Source: Sanguibacter suarezii NBRC 16159 (GTDB taxonomy: Bacteria; Actinomycetota; Actinomycetes; Actinomycetales; Cellulomonadaceae). From it: 64,000 bases of DNA. Under the pieces are notes generated by a model, which worked only from the letters and a program-made list of their open reading frames with translations, had not been told where the DNA came from and did not search any database. Below are positions 41,746 to 50,702 of the stretch, one piece after another; position 1 is the first letter of the stretch, and every line of letters begins with the position of its first letter. Both the position numbers and the translations under genes were made by a program. The stretch lies in NCBI RefSeq assembly GCF_001552735.1, contig NZ_BCRT01000022.1, forward strand, positions 1-64,000. Reading direction: 5' to 3'.

Positions 41746-42849
41746 GTGCTGCGAATCCACAGCGTGCCGACTACCGGAACCCCCGTGCGCCGCCGCGCAC
41801 CCTGGGGTGCGCTCGCGGCCACCGTGGTCTCTGCGAGCCTGCTGGTGGCCGGGTGTTCCTCTGACTCTGACCCCGCGAGCTCGACTGCTGAAGTCACGAC
41901 GGACGCGACGTCAGACAAGTCCGCGGCTCCCGACCCTGCGCTCCCGACCACCTGGGCGCTGACCGGGGTGACGTCCTCTGAGCTGGTCAACCGACCGGCC
42001 CTGGCGATCAAGGTGGAGAACTCCCGCGAGGCCCGCCCCCAGACCGGGCTGGAGTACTCCGACGTCGTGTGGGAAGAAGTCGTTGAGGGGGGCATCACCC
42101 GCTACATCGCCGTCTACCACTCTCAGGTGCCCGAGACCGTCGGACCGATCCGCTCGGTGCGTCCCATGGATGCCAACATCATCGCCCCGACCACCGGACT
42201 CATGGCCTTCTCAGGCGGACAGCCTCCCTTCGTCCAGTCGGTGAGCGACGTCGGCCTTCAGGTCATCAGCAACGACGCCGGCAGCGCCGGCTTCTACCGG
42301 ACCAAGGACCGCCGTGCCCCGCACAACGTCTTCGGGACCCCGGCGACCTTCCTCGAGCAGGCAGACGCGGCGCACCAGGACTCCCCGAAGGGGGAGTTCC
42401 TCTTCGCTGCCGACGCTGCTCAGGCCTCGGCCGTCGTCTCGGGGACGCCGACCTCATCGATCGCCGTCGTGATGTCTGCCTCGAGCCAGCCGAACTGGGC
42501 CTGGGACGAGGCTTCGGGGACCTTCCTGCGGTCGGAGGGGACTACACCTGCGGTCTCCTCGACCGGTGCGCAGCTCGCCGCGAAGAACGTCGTCGTCCTC
42601 AAGGTCGAGATGGTCAACACCGAGTTCCTCGATCCGGCGGGCACCCCGGTCCCCGAGACCCAGGTCATCGGCTCAGGCGAGGCCGTGGTCGCCTCGGGCG
42701 GCAAGTCGGTCACCGCGACGTGGACCAAGCCCGACGCCGCCTCACCCTTCTCGTTGACCGCCGCCGACGGCACGCCGATCACCCTCGCACCGGGAAACAC
42801 CTGGGTCGAGCTCATGCCGACGAGCTCCGGGTCGGTCACCACCGGCTGA
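41746..42849 (+). CDS. DUF3048 lipoprotein (YerB-like)
   Basis: 367 residues from a GTG with GAGGAG upstream. The signal sequence RAPWGALAATVVSASLLVAGC ends in a lipobox. The two DUF3048 halves show RPALAIKVENSREARPQTGL, ADVVWEEVVEGGITRYIAVY-type sequence, GPIRSVRPMD, and the C-terminal FRTKDRRAPHNVF-like segment. Surface-tethered; the molecular function of the family is unknown. Divergent from menE. Confidence 0.88.
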   Translation: MLRIHSVPTTGTPVRRRAPWGALAATVVSASLLVAGCSSDSDPASSTAEVTTDATSDKSAAPDPALPTTWALTGVTSSELVNRPALAIKVENSREARPQTGLEYSDVVWEEVVEGGITRYIAVYHSQVPETVGPIRSVRPMDANIIAPTTGLMAFSGGQPPFVQSVSDVGLQVISNDAGSAGFYRTKDRRAPHNVFGTPATFLEQADAAHQDSPKGEFLFAADAAQASAVVSGTPTSSIAVVMSASSQPNWAWDEASGTFLRSEGTTPAVSSTGAQLAAKNVVVLKVEMVNTEFLDPAGTPVPETQVIGSGEAVVASGGKSVTATWTKPDAASPFSLTAADGTPITLAPGNTWVELMPTSSGSVTTG

Positions 42850-42862
42850 TCGCCACCGCCGG

Positions 42863-42892
42863 GCCCGGCTCATCCGTTGGGTGGAGCCGGGC
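42863..42892 (+). terminator. Terminator after DUF3048 gene
   Basis: GCCCGGCTC (42863-42871) pairs with GAGCCGGGC (42884-42892), 12-nt loop, 13 bp after the stop. Confidence 0.7.
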
Positions 42893-42985
42893 GTCCGGCA
42901 GTCAGCCCACCGGATGACCGCGGGGCCGTCAGAACCAGCCGCCAGCCCGACGTGCGCGCAGGCCGTCCGCGCGCATCCTTGATGT

Positions 42986-43282
42986 ATGGCAACCTACGTC
43001 CCCCACTCAGGACCGGCTGGGATCAGCACACCGGGCACCCCGCGCTCTGCGCGTTCCACCGCTGCACGCACCACCCCGCGTGCCGTGGCACCCACGACCA
43101 TCCCGGCCAAGACGGTCACCTCACGCAAGGTGAGCGGCTACGAGCCGGGGGACGAGCCGAGCAAGGCGTCGTCCGTCTTCCCCGTGCTGGCGGCCTTCGG
43201 GGCGTTGTTCGCCGTCGCCTTCGGCGCGGCCTACTTCGGTCGTGACCTCATCGCCGTCATCGGACAGCTGCTCGGGACCTGA
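42986..43282 (+). CDS. Small single-pass membrane protein, unknown
   Basis: 98 residues. The first 65 are Thr/Ala/Pro/Arg-rich and look disordered; a hydrophobic helix follows (SVFPVLAAFGALFAVAFGAAYF), with a short C-terminus containing GRDLIAVIGQLL. No family recognised. Support comes from the long in-frame helix and from a terminator hairpin that begins inside its stop codon. The ribosome-binding site is weak, so the call is moderate. Confidence 0.5.
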   Translation: MATYVPHSGPAGISTPGTPRSARSTAARTTPRAVAPTTIPAKTVTSRKVSGYEPGDEPSKASSVFPVLAAFGALFAVAFGAAYFGRDLIAVIGQLLGT

Positions 43283-43313
43283 CCCGGGCGGCCGGCGCAG
43301 GACCCGGGTCAGG
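43278..43313. terminator. Bidirectional terminator before menB 3' end
   Basis: CCTGACCCGGG (43278-43288) pairs with CCCGGGTCAGG (43303-43313). It lies between the small membrane-protein gene and the convergent menB, overlapping the former's TGA. Confidence 0.75.
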
Positions 43314-43327
43314 ACGTCGCCGCCGGG

Positions 43328-44293
43328 TCAGAAGTAGTACGGGAAGCCCGACCAGTCCGGGTCGCGCCGCTCGAGGAAGGCGTCACGCCCCTCGACGGCC
43401 TCGTCGGTCATGTACGCCAGCCGCGTCGCCTCACCGGCGAAGACCTGCTGCCCGGCCAGGCCGTCGTCGGCCAGGTTGAAGGCGAACTTGAGCATGCGGA
43501 TCGCCTGGGGCGACTTGGTCGCGATGATCCGCGCGTACTCCAGGGCGAGGTTCTCCACGTCGGCGTGGTCGGCCACCTCGTTCACGGCGCCCCACTCGTA
43601 CGCGTCCTGGGCGGAGTACTCCCGCGCCAGGAAGAAGACCTCACGGGCCCGCTTCTGACCGACCTGCCGGGCGAACAGCGCCGACCCGTAGCCCGCGTCG
43701 AAGGACCCGACGTTGGCGTCGGTCTGCTTGAACCGGGCGTGCTCGCGGCTCGCGATCGACAGGTCCGCGACCACGTGCAGGGAGTGCCCGCCACCGGCTG
43801 CCCAGCCGTTGACCACGGCGATGACCACCTTGGGCATGGTGCGCATGAGGCGCTGCACCTCGAGGATGTGCAGCCGCCCGGCCTGGGCGGGGTCGATGTG
43901 GTCGGCCGTCTGCGCGGCCTGCCCCGAGGCGTCGTCCGTGGTGTACCGGTAGCCGTCGCGCCCGCGGATGCGCTGGTCGCCTCCTGAGCAGAAGGCCCAG
44001 CCGCCGTCCTTGGCGCTGGGGCCGTTGCCGGTGAGGATCACCGCAGCCACGTCAGAGGTCATCCGGGCGTGGTCCATGACGCGGTAGAGCTCGTCGACGG
44101 TGTGCGGGCGGAAGGCGTTGCGGACCTCGGGACGGTGGAAGGCGACCCGCACGACCGGCAGGTCACGCTCGACGGGCCCGGTCCGGTCGACGCCGCGGTG
44201 GTAGGTGATGTCTGTCAGGCCCTCGAAGCCGGCGACCACGCGCCAGCGCTCGGGCTCGAAGGTCTGGGACACCGTGGTGGGGAGTGCGCTCAT
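43328..44293 (-). CDS. menB: 1,4-dihydroxy-2-naphthoyl-CoA synthase MenB
   Basis: 321 residues, crotonase fold with the long actinobacterial N-terminus. Oxyanion-hole and active-site segments: DGGWAFCSGGDQRIRGRDGY, VNGWAAGGGHSLHVVADLS and TDANVGSFDAGYGS; the C-terminus DPDWSGFPYYF is typical of MenB. It closes the second aromatic ring of the naphthoquinone from o-succinylbenzoyl-CoA. Monocistronic by position; divergent from the MFS gene. Confidence 0.96.
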   Translation of the reverse strand: MSALPTTVSQTFEPERWRVVAGFEGLTDITYHRGVDRTGPVERDLPVVRVAFHRPEVRNAFRPHTVDELYRVMDHARMTSDVAAVILTGNGPSAKDGGWAFCSGGDQRIRGRDGYRYTTDDASGQAAQTADHIDPAQAGRLHILEVQRLMRTMPKVVIAVVNGWAAGGGHSLHVVADLSIASREHARFKQTDANVGSFDAGYGSALFARQVGQKRAREVFFLAREYSAQDAYEWGAVNEVADHADVENLALEYARIIATKSPQAIRMLKFAFNLADDGLAGQQVFAGEATRLAYMTDEAVEGRDAFLERRDPDWSGFPYYF

Positions 44294-44418
44294 CCGACCA
44301 CCTTAGGGGAGGGGCCGCGAGCCCCGTCCTCCACAGCGCCGAGCGTGGGCTGCCTCGATACGATGAAGACAGCGACGGACCCGCCCGGACGGCGCATCGC
44401 GAGCCGAGGGGCGTCGAC

Positions 44419-46029
44419 ATGGGCACACGGCGAGACGACGACGCGTCGCCGGAGGGCAGCGCGCCGGGGCCAGCGAGCCGGCGGTTGATGCTGCTGCTCG
44501 CTGCGGCGATGTTCGTCCTGGTGGTCGACACCTCGCTGATGAACGTGTCGATCTCCGCGGTCATCACCGACCTCGACACCACGGCCAGCGGCGTGCAGTC
44601 CGCCATCGCCCTGGAAGCTCTGGTCTCGGCGGCGTTCATCCTCATCAACAGCAAGGTCGGGGACCTCATCGGACGCAAGCGGGCCTACGTCCTGGGGCTG
44701 TGCGCCTACGCCCTCGGTGCGCTGGCCATGACCCTGGCCCAGAGCCTCACGGCGATCGTCGTCTTCTGGGCGGTCATCGGTGGTCTGGGCGCATCCCTCC
44801 TGCTCCCGGCGATGCAGTCGCTGATCCACGGCAACTTCACCGGCGCCGCCCAGAAGAAGGCGTACGCGCTGGTGGGTGCGGCAGCGGCGATCGCCGCCGC
44901 GGTGGGTCCGCTGCTGGGCGGCTTCGTCACCACCTACCTGTCGTGGCGGGTGGGCTTCGCCCTCGAGGTGCTCGTCATCGCCGTCGTGCTCAGCCAGATC
45001 AGGCTGGTCCGTGACGTCCCCTACACCGGCCAGCGCCGGGTCGACGTCGTCGGAGCCGTGCTGTCGGTGATCGGCATGGGCGGCGTGGTGCTCGGGATCC
45101 TCGTGTGGCAGGAGGGCGGGGAGTACGTCGGCCTGCTCATCGTGATCGGGGTCGCGGCGCTCGTGGCGCTGGCCCGGTGGCTCGTCCGGGGCAGGCGCGC
45201 CGGCCGCGTGACCCTCCTCGATCCCGACCTCTTCCGGCACCCGAGCTTCACGACCGGGGTCACCGGCCAGATGCTGCAGCAGGTGACGCTGGGCGGCGCG
45301 ATGATCGCCCTGCCGTTGTTCTTCCAGATGACCCTGGAGTACGACGCGCTCCAGGCTGGCCTCTCGCTGGCACCGCTGTCGCTGACCATGTTCGCCGCGG
45401 CTGTCATGGCCGGGAGGACGGCCGGGCGACGGCGCCCCGCCGCGATCATCCGCGCCGGCTTCCTGCTCGCCACCCTCGGGATCGGCGCCATCATCCCGGT
45501 GGTCCCGAGGGTGGACAGCGGCTGGTGGACGGCCATCCCGCTCGCCGTCGCGGGGTGCGGACTGGGCCTGCTCGTCTCCCAGCTCAACAACTACACGCTG
45601 GCCCCCGTCGAGGAGGAACGCGTCAGCGAGGCAGCCGGCGTCAACTCCGCGGCCGGGTCCTTCGGGCTGTCCTTCGGCCTGGCGATGACCGGCGGCATCC
45701 TGCTGGCTGCGCTGTCTGTGAGCTTCACGCAGATGACCCAGGACAGCTCGGTCATCCCGCCCGCCGAGCAGCAGCAGATCGCCGCCGCCCTCGAGGAGGA
45801 CGCCGAGGTCATGAGCAACACACAGCTGGCAGAGCAGATCACGGGGCAGCCGCCTGCCGTCGAGGAGGCTGTGGTGTCCATCAACGACGATGCCCGCAAC
45901 CTGTCGCTGCAGGTGGCCCTCCTCGTGCCGGTCCTCGCCGGTCTGCTGGGGCTGGGGAACTCCTTCCGGATGCTGCGCCTGCCCGATCAGCGGCCGTCGT
46001 CCTCGCTGGAGGGCACGGGGCTCGGCTGA
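44419..46029 (+). CDS. MFS transporter, DHA2-type, 14 membrane helices
   Basis: 536 residues from the ATG at 44419, with GAGGGG upstream; the longer open frame to 44284 would overlap the menB start. The pattern fits the 14-helix drug:proton antiporter group: FVLVVDTSLMNVSISAVITD (helix 1), DLIGRKRAYVLGL (A-motif loop), and GPLLGGFVTTYLSWRVGF (C-motif region). A polar loop of about 60 residues precedes the last helix (PPAEQQQIAAALEEDAEVM). It exports an unknown drug or metabolite. It interrupts the run of men genes between menB and menC. Confidence 0.88.
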   Translation: MGTRRDDDASPEGSAPGPASRRLMLLLAAAMFVLVVDTSLMNVSISAVITDLDTTASGVQSAIALEALVSAAFILINSKVGDLIGRKRAYVLGLCAYALGALAMTLAQSLTAIVVFWAVIGGLGASLLLPAMQSLIHGNFTGAAQKKAYALVGAAAAIAAAVGPLLGGFVTTYLSWRVGFALEVLVIAVVLSQIRLVRDVPYTGQRRVDVVGAVLSVIGMGGVVLGILVWQEGGEYVGLLIVIGVAALVALARWLVRGRRAGRVTLLDPDLFRHPSFTTGVTGQMLQQVTLGGAMIALPLFFQMTLEYDALQAGLSLAPLSLTMFAAAVMAGRTAGRRRPAAIIRAGFLLATLGIGAIIPVVPRVDSGWWTAIPLAVAGCGLGLLVSQLNNYTLAPVEEERVSEAAGVNSAAGSFGLSFGLAMTGGILLAALSVSFTQMTQDSSVIPPAEQQQIAAALEEDAEVMSNTQLAEQITGQPPAVEEAVVSINDDARNLSLQVALLVPVLAGLLGLGNSFRMLRLPDQRPSSSLEGTGLG

Positions 46030-46068
46030 CGCCACGGGCGGAGGTCGCCCTCGACCGCCTAACCTGGG

Positions 46069-47070
46069 GTGGTGAACGTCTACTCCACCCCCTTGACCAC
46101 CCGGTTTCGTGGCATCGACGTGCGCGACGGCGTGCTGCTGGCCGGTCCGGCCGGCTGGGGTGAGTTCTCCCCCTTCTGGGACTACGACGACGCGGAGTCC
46201 GTGTCCTGGTGGCGCGCGGCCTGGGAGGCCGCTCACCTGGGGTGGCCGGCGCCGGTGCGCACCCACGTCCCGGTCAACGTCACCGTCCCGGCGACGGACC
46301 CCGAGCGCGCCCACCGGATCGTCCTGGCCTCCGGAGGCTGCCGCACCGCGAAGGTCAAGGTCGCCGAGCGCGGGCAGGGCGTGGGGGAGGAGATCGCCCG
46401 GCTGGAGGCCGTCCGCGACGTCCTCGGTCCGGGTGGGGCGATCCGCATCGACGCCAACGGCGCCTGGGACGTGGAGACCGCCGTCGAGCGGTTGCGCGTG
46501 CTCGACCGCGCGGCCGGCGGCCTGGAGTACGTCGAGCAGCCCTGCGCCGAGGTCTCCGAGCTCGCCGAGGTGCGGCGCCGCACCTCCGTCCCGGTCGCCG
46601 CGGACGAGTCCATCCGGCGCGCCGAGGACCCCTTCGCGGTGGTCCGGGCGCAGGCCGCCGACATCATCGTGCTCAAGGTGCAGCCCCTCGGTGGGGTGCG
46701 GGCCTGCCTGGACCTGGCCGAGCAGGTCGGGCTGCCCGTCGTCGTCTCGTCGGCGCTGGAGAGCTCGGTCGGGCTGGCTGCCGGGATCGCGCTCGCTGCG
46801 GCGCTGCCCCGGCTCGACCATGCCTGTGGGCTGGCGACCTCCCAGCTCCTCGTCCACGACACCGTCCCCGACCCGCTGCTGCCCACCGGCGGCATGATCG
46901 AGGTCCGCCGCCCTGTCCCGGACGCGGTGAGCCTCGCCGCGACCGACGCCCACCTGCTCGACCCGGGCGTCGCCCAGCGCTGGGAGCAGCGCGCAACCCG
47001 CGTCGCCCGGCTGGCCCAGGCCCTGCCTGCGCCGTCCCGAGACACCACGTCAGGAGACACCACCCCGTGA
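46069..47070 (+). CDS. menC: O-succinylbenzoate synthase MenC
   Basis: 333 residues, enolase superfamily. The catalytic KxK is in TAKVKVAERG, metal ligands in RIDANGAWDV, EQPCAEV and ADESI, and the second-side lysine in IIVLKVQPLGG. It dehydrates SHCHC to o-succinylbenzoate. Two adjacent GTG codons (46069, 46072) are possible starts. Its stop overlaps menD by 4 bp (GTGA), so menC and menD are coupled. Confidence 0.95.
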   Translation: MVNVYSTPLTTRFRGIDVRDGVLLAGPAGWGEFSPFWDYDDAESVSWWRAAWEAAHLGWPAPVRTHVPVNVTVPATDPERAHRIVLASGGCRTAKVKVAERGQGVGEEIARLEAVRDVLGPGGAIRIDANGAWDVETAVERLRVLDRAAGGLEYVEQPCAEVSELAEVRRRTSVPVAADESIRRAEDPFAVVRAQAADIIVLKVQPLGGVRACLDLAEQVGLPVVVSSALESSVGLAAGIALAAALPRLDHACGLATSQLLVHDTVPDPLLPTGGMIEVRRPVPDAVSLAATDAHLLDPGVAQRWEQRATRVARLAQALPAPSRDTTSGDTTP

Positions 47071-48908
47071 CCACCTCGCCGTCCATCGCCGCAGCGCGAG
47101 ACCTCGTCCGCTCCCTCGTCCGGCTGGGCGTGCGCGACGTCGTGCTGGCGCCCGGCTCGCGCAGCGCGCCGCTGGCCTACGCCTTCGCCCTCGCCGCCGG
47201 GCACACGATGCCGGGAGGGCGCTCGCCGCTCATCCGTCTGCACGTGCGTGTCGACGAGCGCGACGCCGGCTTCCTCGCCCTGGGGCTGGCGCGCGCCGCC
47301 CAGCTGCGGGCCGGCGGGCAGGACGGCCCTGAGCCCACGGCTCCGGTCGCGGTGGTCACCACCTCCGGGACCGCGGTGGCCAACCTCCTGCCGGCGGTGC
47401 TCGAGGCGCACTACAGCGGCATCCCGCTGCTGCTGCTCACCGCGGACCGACCGCACGAGCTGCGCGGCACGGGCGCCAACCAGACCGGGGACCAGGTGGG
47501 GATCTTCGGCTCGGCGACCCGGCTCGCGGTGGACGTCCCTGCGCCGTCCGGGCGCCCCGAAGAGCTGCGCGACCTGCGCGCGCTGGTGACCCGCGCGATC
47601 GCCGCGGCGTCGGGCACGCGCAGCGCGCACCCGGGGCCGGTGCACCTCAACCTCGCCTACCGCGAGCCCCTCGCGCCCAGCCCGCAGGAGCTCGCCGCGA
47701 TGGACGTCAGCGGCGACGGCCTGTCCGGAGAGGCGCCGCTGGCCGACGACGAGGGCCCCACCGGGCTGGGCCAGGGACTGGGGACGGTGCTGGCCCGCAC
47801 ACCGCCCGCCGACGACCCGCTCGTGGACGAGCTGCGCCTGGACACCGAGCCGGCGACCGTGGTCGTGGCCGGGGACGGCGCTGGTCCGGTGGCCCGGATG
47901 CTGGCCGAGGCGCGGGGCTGGCCGCTGCTGGCCGAGGCCTGCTCAGGGGCCGCCGGCGGCCAGAACCTCATCCGCGCCCACCGCCTCGTGCTCGGGATCA
48001 GTGATCTGGCCGACCAGGTGCGTCAGGTGATCCTGCTGGGACGACCGACCGTCTCCCGGCCGGTGCAGCAGCTGCTGGCCCGCCCCGACGTGCGCGTCGT
48101 CGTCGTGGCCACCGGCGCCGAGCAGTGGCCCGACGCCGCCCGCAACGCCTCCTTCGTCCTCGACCACGTGCCTGCGGACTGGCTCACCAACCCCCTCGAG
48201 CTGCGCAGCGTGGACGCCCTCCAGGCGTGGCGGGCAGCCTCCAAGGCCGCGACGGACGTCGTCGCGCAGGCCAGCGCGGACCTCTCCCAGGGCCTCACGG
48301 CGCTCGCGGTCGTCGACGCGGTGGCTGCGGCGAGCGGGCCGGACGACGCGCTCGTGGTCGGGTCGTCGAGCCCGGTGCGCGACCTCGACCTCGTGGCGCG
48401 CTGGTCGGAGCCGCCGGCGGTGGTGGCCAACCGCGGGCTGGCCGGGATCGACGGCACGGTCTCGACCGCGATCGGCGTCGCCCTGGGCCTGCAGACCCCG
48501 CCGCACGGGCCGGGGACCGGTGGCGGCGCCGTGCGGGCCCTGCTCGGTGACCTGACCTTCCTGCACGACGTCGGCGGGCTGCTGCGCGGGCCCTTCGAAC
48601 CGGCGGTCTCGCTGCAGATCGTCGTGGTCAACGACGACGGCGGGTCGATCTTCGCCGGGCTCGAGCACGGCCGGACCGGGAACCCGATGCTCTTCGAGCG
48701 GGTGTTCGCCACGCCGCACGGCGCAGACCTGGGAGCGCTGTGCGCCGGCTACGGCGTGCACCACGAGCTGCTCGACGACCTGGCGACGCTGGCAGAGGTG
48801 CTTGCGCACCCGCGTCCGGGGCTCTCCGTCGTCGAGGTCGCCGTCAGCCGCGACGGCCGTGCCACCCAGGAAGGAGAGCTGCTCGCGACCCTCCGGGCGT
48901 CGGTGTGA
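47067..48908 (+). CDS. menD: SEPHCHC synthase MenD (thiamine diphosphate enzyme)
   Basis: 613 residues from a GTG overlapping menC. N-terminal ThDP-fold: DVVLAPGSRSAPLAYAFA, the conserved HVRVDERDAGFLALG, and TTSGTAVANLLPAVLEAH. The C-terminal ThDP-binding domain contains LLGDLTFLHDVGGLL and VVVNDDGGSIFAGLEHG (GDL...NDDG diphosphate motif). It joins isochorismate and 2-oxoglutarate in the first committed step. Confidence 0.96.
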   Translation: MTTSPSIAAARDLVRSLVRLGVRDVVLAPGSRSAPLAYAFALAAGHTMPGGRSPLIRLHVRVDERDAGFLALGLARAAQLRAGGQDGPEPTAPVAVVTTSGTAVANLLPAVLEAHYSGIPLLLLTADRPHELRGTGANQTGDQVGIFGSATRLAVDVPAPSGRPEELRDLRALVTRAIAAASGTRSAHPGPVHLNLAYREPLAPSPQELAAMDVSGDGLSGEAPLADDEGPTGLGQGLGTVLARTPPADDPLVDELRLDTEPATVVVAGDGAGPVARMLAEARGWPLLAEACSGAAGGQNLIRAHRLVLGISDLADQVRQVILLGRPTVSRPVQQLLARPDVRVVVVATGAEQWPDAARNASFVLDHVPADWLTNPLELRSVDALQAWRAASKAATDVVAQASADLSQGLTALAVVDAVAAASGPDDALVVGSSSPVRDLDLVARWSEPPAVVANRGLAGIDGTVSTAIGVALGLQTPPHGPGTGGGAVRALLGDLTFLHDVGGLLRGPFEPAVSLQIVVVNDDGGSIFAGLEHGRTGNPMLFERVFATPHGADLGALCAGYGVHHELLDDLATLAEVLAHPRPGLSVVEVAVSRDGRATQEGELLATLRASV

Positions 48909-49002
48909 TCGCCGATAATTCGCAGCAAATCCTCAGGGAAGTTCAAGCCGCATCACAGTTCGACACGGTTAAGTGGGGTTCAGTCGAAGGAAGGTGGACC
49001 CC

Positions 49003-50556
49003 ATGAGCATCAACGACAAGACTCCCGGAAACGGCTTCAACCCTGAGCACTCTGGCGAGCCGACGCAGCGCATCGACCAGGTGCGCCCCGCCGGCCCCGC
49101 CCAGCCCGGCGCGACCGCGCCGCTGCCCCCTGTGCCCCCGGCACCTGACGCACAGCAGCACCAGGCGCCGCACACCCAGCAGCCCTACGCCGTGCACCAG
49201 CAGTACATGAGCTCGTCGGCCGAGCGCAGCCAGCCCGCACAGCCCGCACAGAGCTCCGCGAAGCGTCGCATGATGGCCCCGGTGGCCGTCACCGCAGTCG
49301 CCGCCGCGGTGCTCGCCAGCCTCGGGACGGCCGCGGTGACCGGCCAGTTCGACGGCGACAAGGACTCCACGACCACGACCTCCTCGGCCTTCGGGTCGAT
49401 CGGGCAGAAGAGCGACTCGTCGGTCTCGGTCCCCGTGGCCTCGTCCACCGTGACCAACCCCGACTGGCAGAAGGTCACCTCGGCCGTGGCTCCGTCCGTG
49501 GTCGCCATCGCCGTGACCACCCCCGAGGGATCCGGTGAAGGATCCGGCGTGGTCATCGACGACGAGGGACACATCCTCACCAACGACCACGTGGTCGCCG
49601 GCGCCAACGACGACACCGTCCAGGTGACCCTCTACGACGGGCGCATCTACGAGGCGACGATCACCGGTCTCGACCCGGCGACCGACCTCGCCGTCGTCAA
49701 GCTGGTGGACCCGCCCAGCGACCTGAAGTCGGCGGTCTTCGCTGACTCGGCCGACGTGGTCGTCGGCGAGCCGGTCATGGCCATGGGCAACCCGCTCGGG
49801 CTGTCCAACACGGCCACCACGGGCATCGTCTCGGCGGTCAACCGTCCGGTCAGCACGGCCACGACCACCGCGGACCAGACTGCCGTGGTGACCAACGCGA
49901 TCCAGATCGACGCCGCCATCAACCCGGGCAACAGCGGTGGTCCGCTGTTCAACGCCAGCGGTGAGGTCATCGGCATCACGTCCTCGATCGCCTCGCTGTC
50001 CTCCGGCTCGGGCCAGTCCGGCTCGATCGGCCTCGGCTTCGCCATCCCGGCGAACCTCGCCCAGAACATCGGTGCCCAGCTCATCGAGGCCGGCTCCGCC
50101 GAGCACGCCTTCCTGGGCGTGAGCCTCTCGGACGGCACCGGGACCGCGGACGGCACCACCCGTCAGGGCGCCGTGGTCGAGTCCGTCTCGGACGGGTCCC
50201 CGGCGCAGAAGGCCGGGCTGAAGGTCGGTGACGTCATCGTCGCGATCGACGGCGAGGCCGTGACCGGCGCGGAGTCCCTCACCGGCTTCGTCCGGGCGCT
50301 GCCCGCGGACACCGAGGTCATCCTGACCGTGGTCCGCGACGGCGAGGCCCTGGACGTCGAGGCCACCCTGGTCACCAAGGCCGAGGAAGCCCAGTCCAAC
50401 TCCGGCCAGGATGGGTCGGGCCAGGACGGCTCCGGACAGAGCGGCTCGGGCCAGAGCGGCTCCGGGCAGGGTGGATTCGGCTCCGGACGCGGCGGCTCCG
50501 ACAGCCCGAGCGCCATCCCTGACCTGGGACAGCTGTTCCCCGGCCAGCGCGGCTAG
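49003..50556 (+). CDS. HtrA/DegP-like membrane-anchored serine protease with PDZ
   Basis: 517 residues. A Pro/Gln-rich cytosolic segment of about 90 residues leads to one membrane helix (MMAPVAVTAVAAAVLASLGT). The external trypsin-like domain has His196 (TNDHVV), Asp228 (ATDLAVVKL) and Ser311 (PGNSGGPL). One PDZ domain follows (about 355-450: GAVVESVSDGSPAQKAGLKVGDVIVAI). The tail is a repeated Gly/Ser/Gln tract (GQDGSGQSGSGQ-type) of 35 residues, then DLGQLFPGQRG. It degrades or processes misfolded exported proteins. GAAGGAAGG precedes the ATG. It follows menD by 95 bp. Confidence 0.94.
   Translation: MSINDKTPGNGFNPEHSGEPTQRIDQVRPAGPAQPGATAPLPPVPPAPDAQQHQAPHTQQPYAVHQQYMSSSAERSQPAQPAQSSAKRRMMAPVAVTAVAAAVLASLGTAAVTGQFDGDKDSTTTTSSAFGSIGQKSDSSVSVPVASSTVTNPDWQKVTSAVAPSVVAIAVTTPEGSGEGSGVVIDDEGHILTNDHVVAGANDDTVQVTLYDGRIYEATITGLDPATDLAVVKLVDPPSDLKSAVFADSADVVVGEPVMAMGNPLGLSNTATTGIVSAVNRPVSTATTTADQTAVVTNAIQIDAAINPGNSGGPLFNASGEVIGITSSIASLSSGSGQSGSIGLGFAIPANLAQNIGAQLIEAGSAEHAFLGVSLSDGTGTADGTTRQGAVVESVSDGSPAQKAGLKVGDVIVAIDGEAVTGAESLTGFVRALPADTEVILTVVRDGEALDVEATLVTKAEEAQSNSGQDGSGQDGSGQSGSGQSGSGQGGFGSGRGGSDSPSAIPDLGQLFPGQRG
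50401..50500. repeat. 15-bp coding repeats in the protease tail
   Basis: Degenerate units of the form GGCCAGGACGGCTCC / GGCCAGAGCGGCTCG repeat about five times and encode Gly-Gln-Asp/Ser-Gly-Ser. Likely a flexible spacer into the cell wall; a candidate for copy-number variation. Confidence 0.6.
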
Positions 50557-50613
50557 AACTCAACAGGCTTCCTCACGGGTGACTCGCCCCCCTGATCACC
50601 CGGCGAGGACAGG

Positions 50614-50650
50614 CAAAGGCCAGTGCTCTCCCCCCGAGCGCTGGCCTTTG
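50614..50650. terminator. Bidirectional terminator between htrA and menF
   Basis: CAAAGGCCAGTGCTC (50614-50628) pairs with GAGCGCTGGCCTTTG (50636-50650), one G-U pair, 7-nt pyrimidine loop. The AAA/TTT ends give a short U run in both directions. Confidence 0.85.
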
Positions 50651-50702
50651 TGGCATCCCGACCCGGTGCGGCCCAGCGGCGTACAGCGGCGGTCAGCGGC
50701 GT

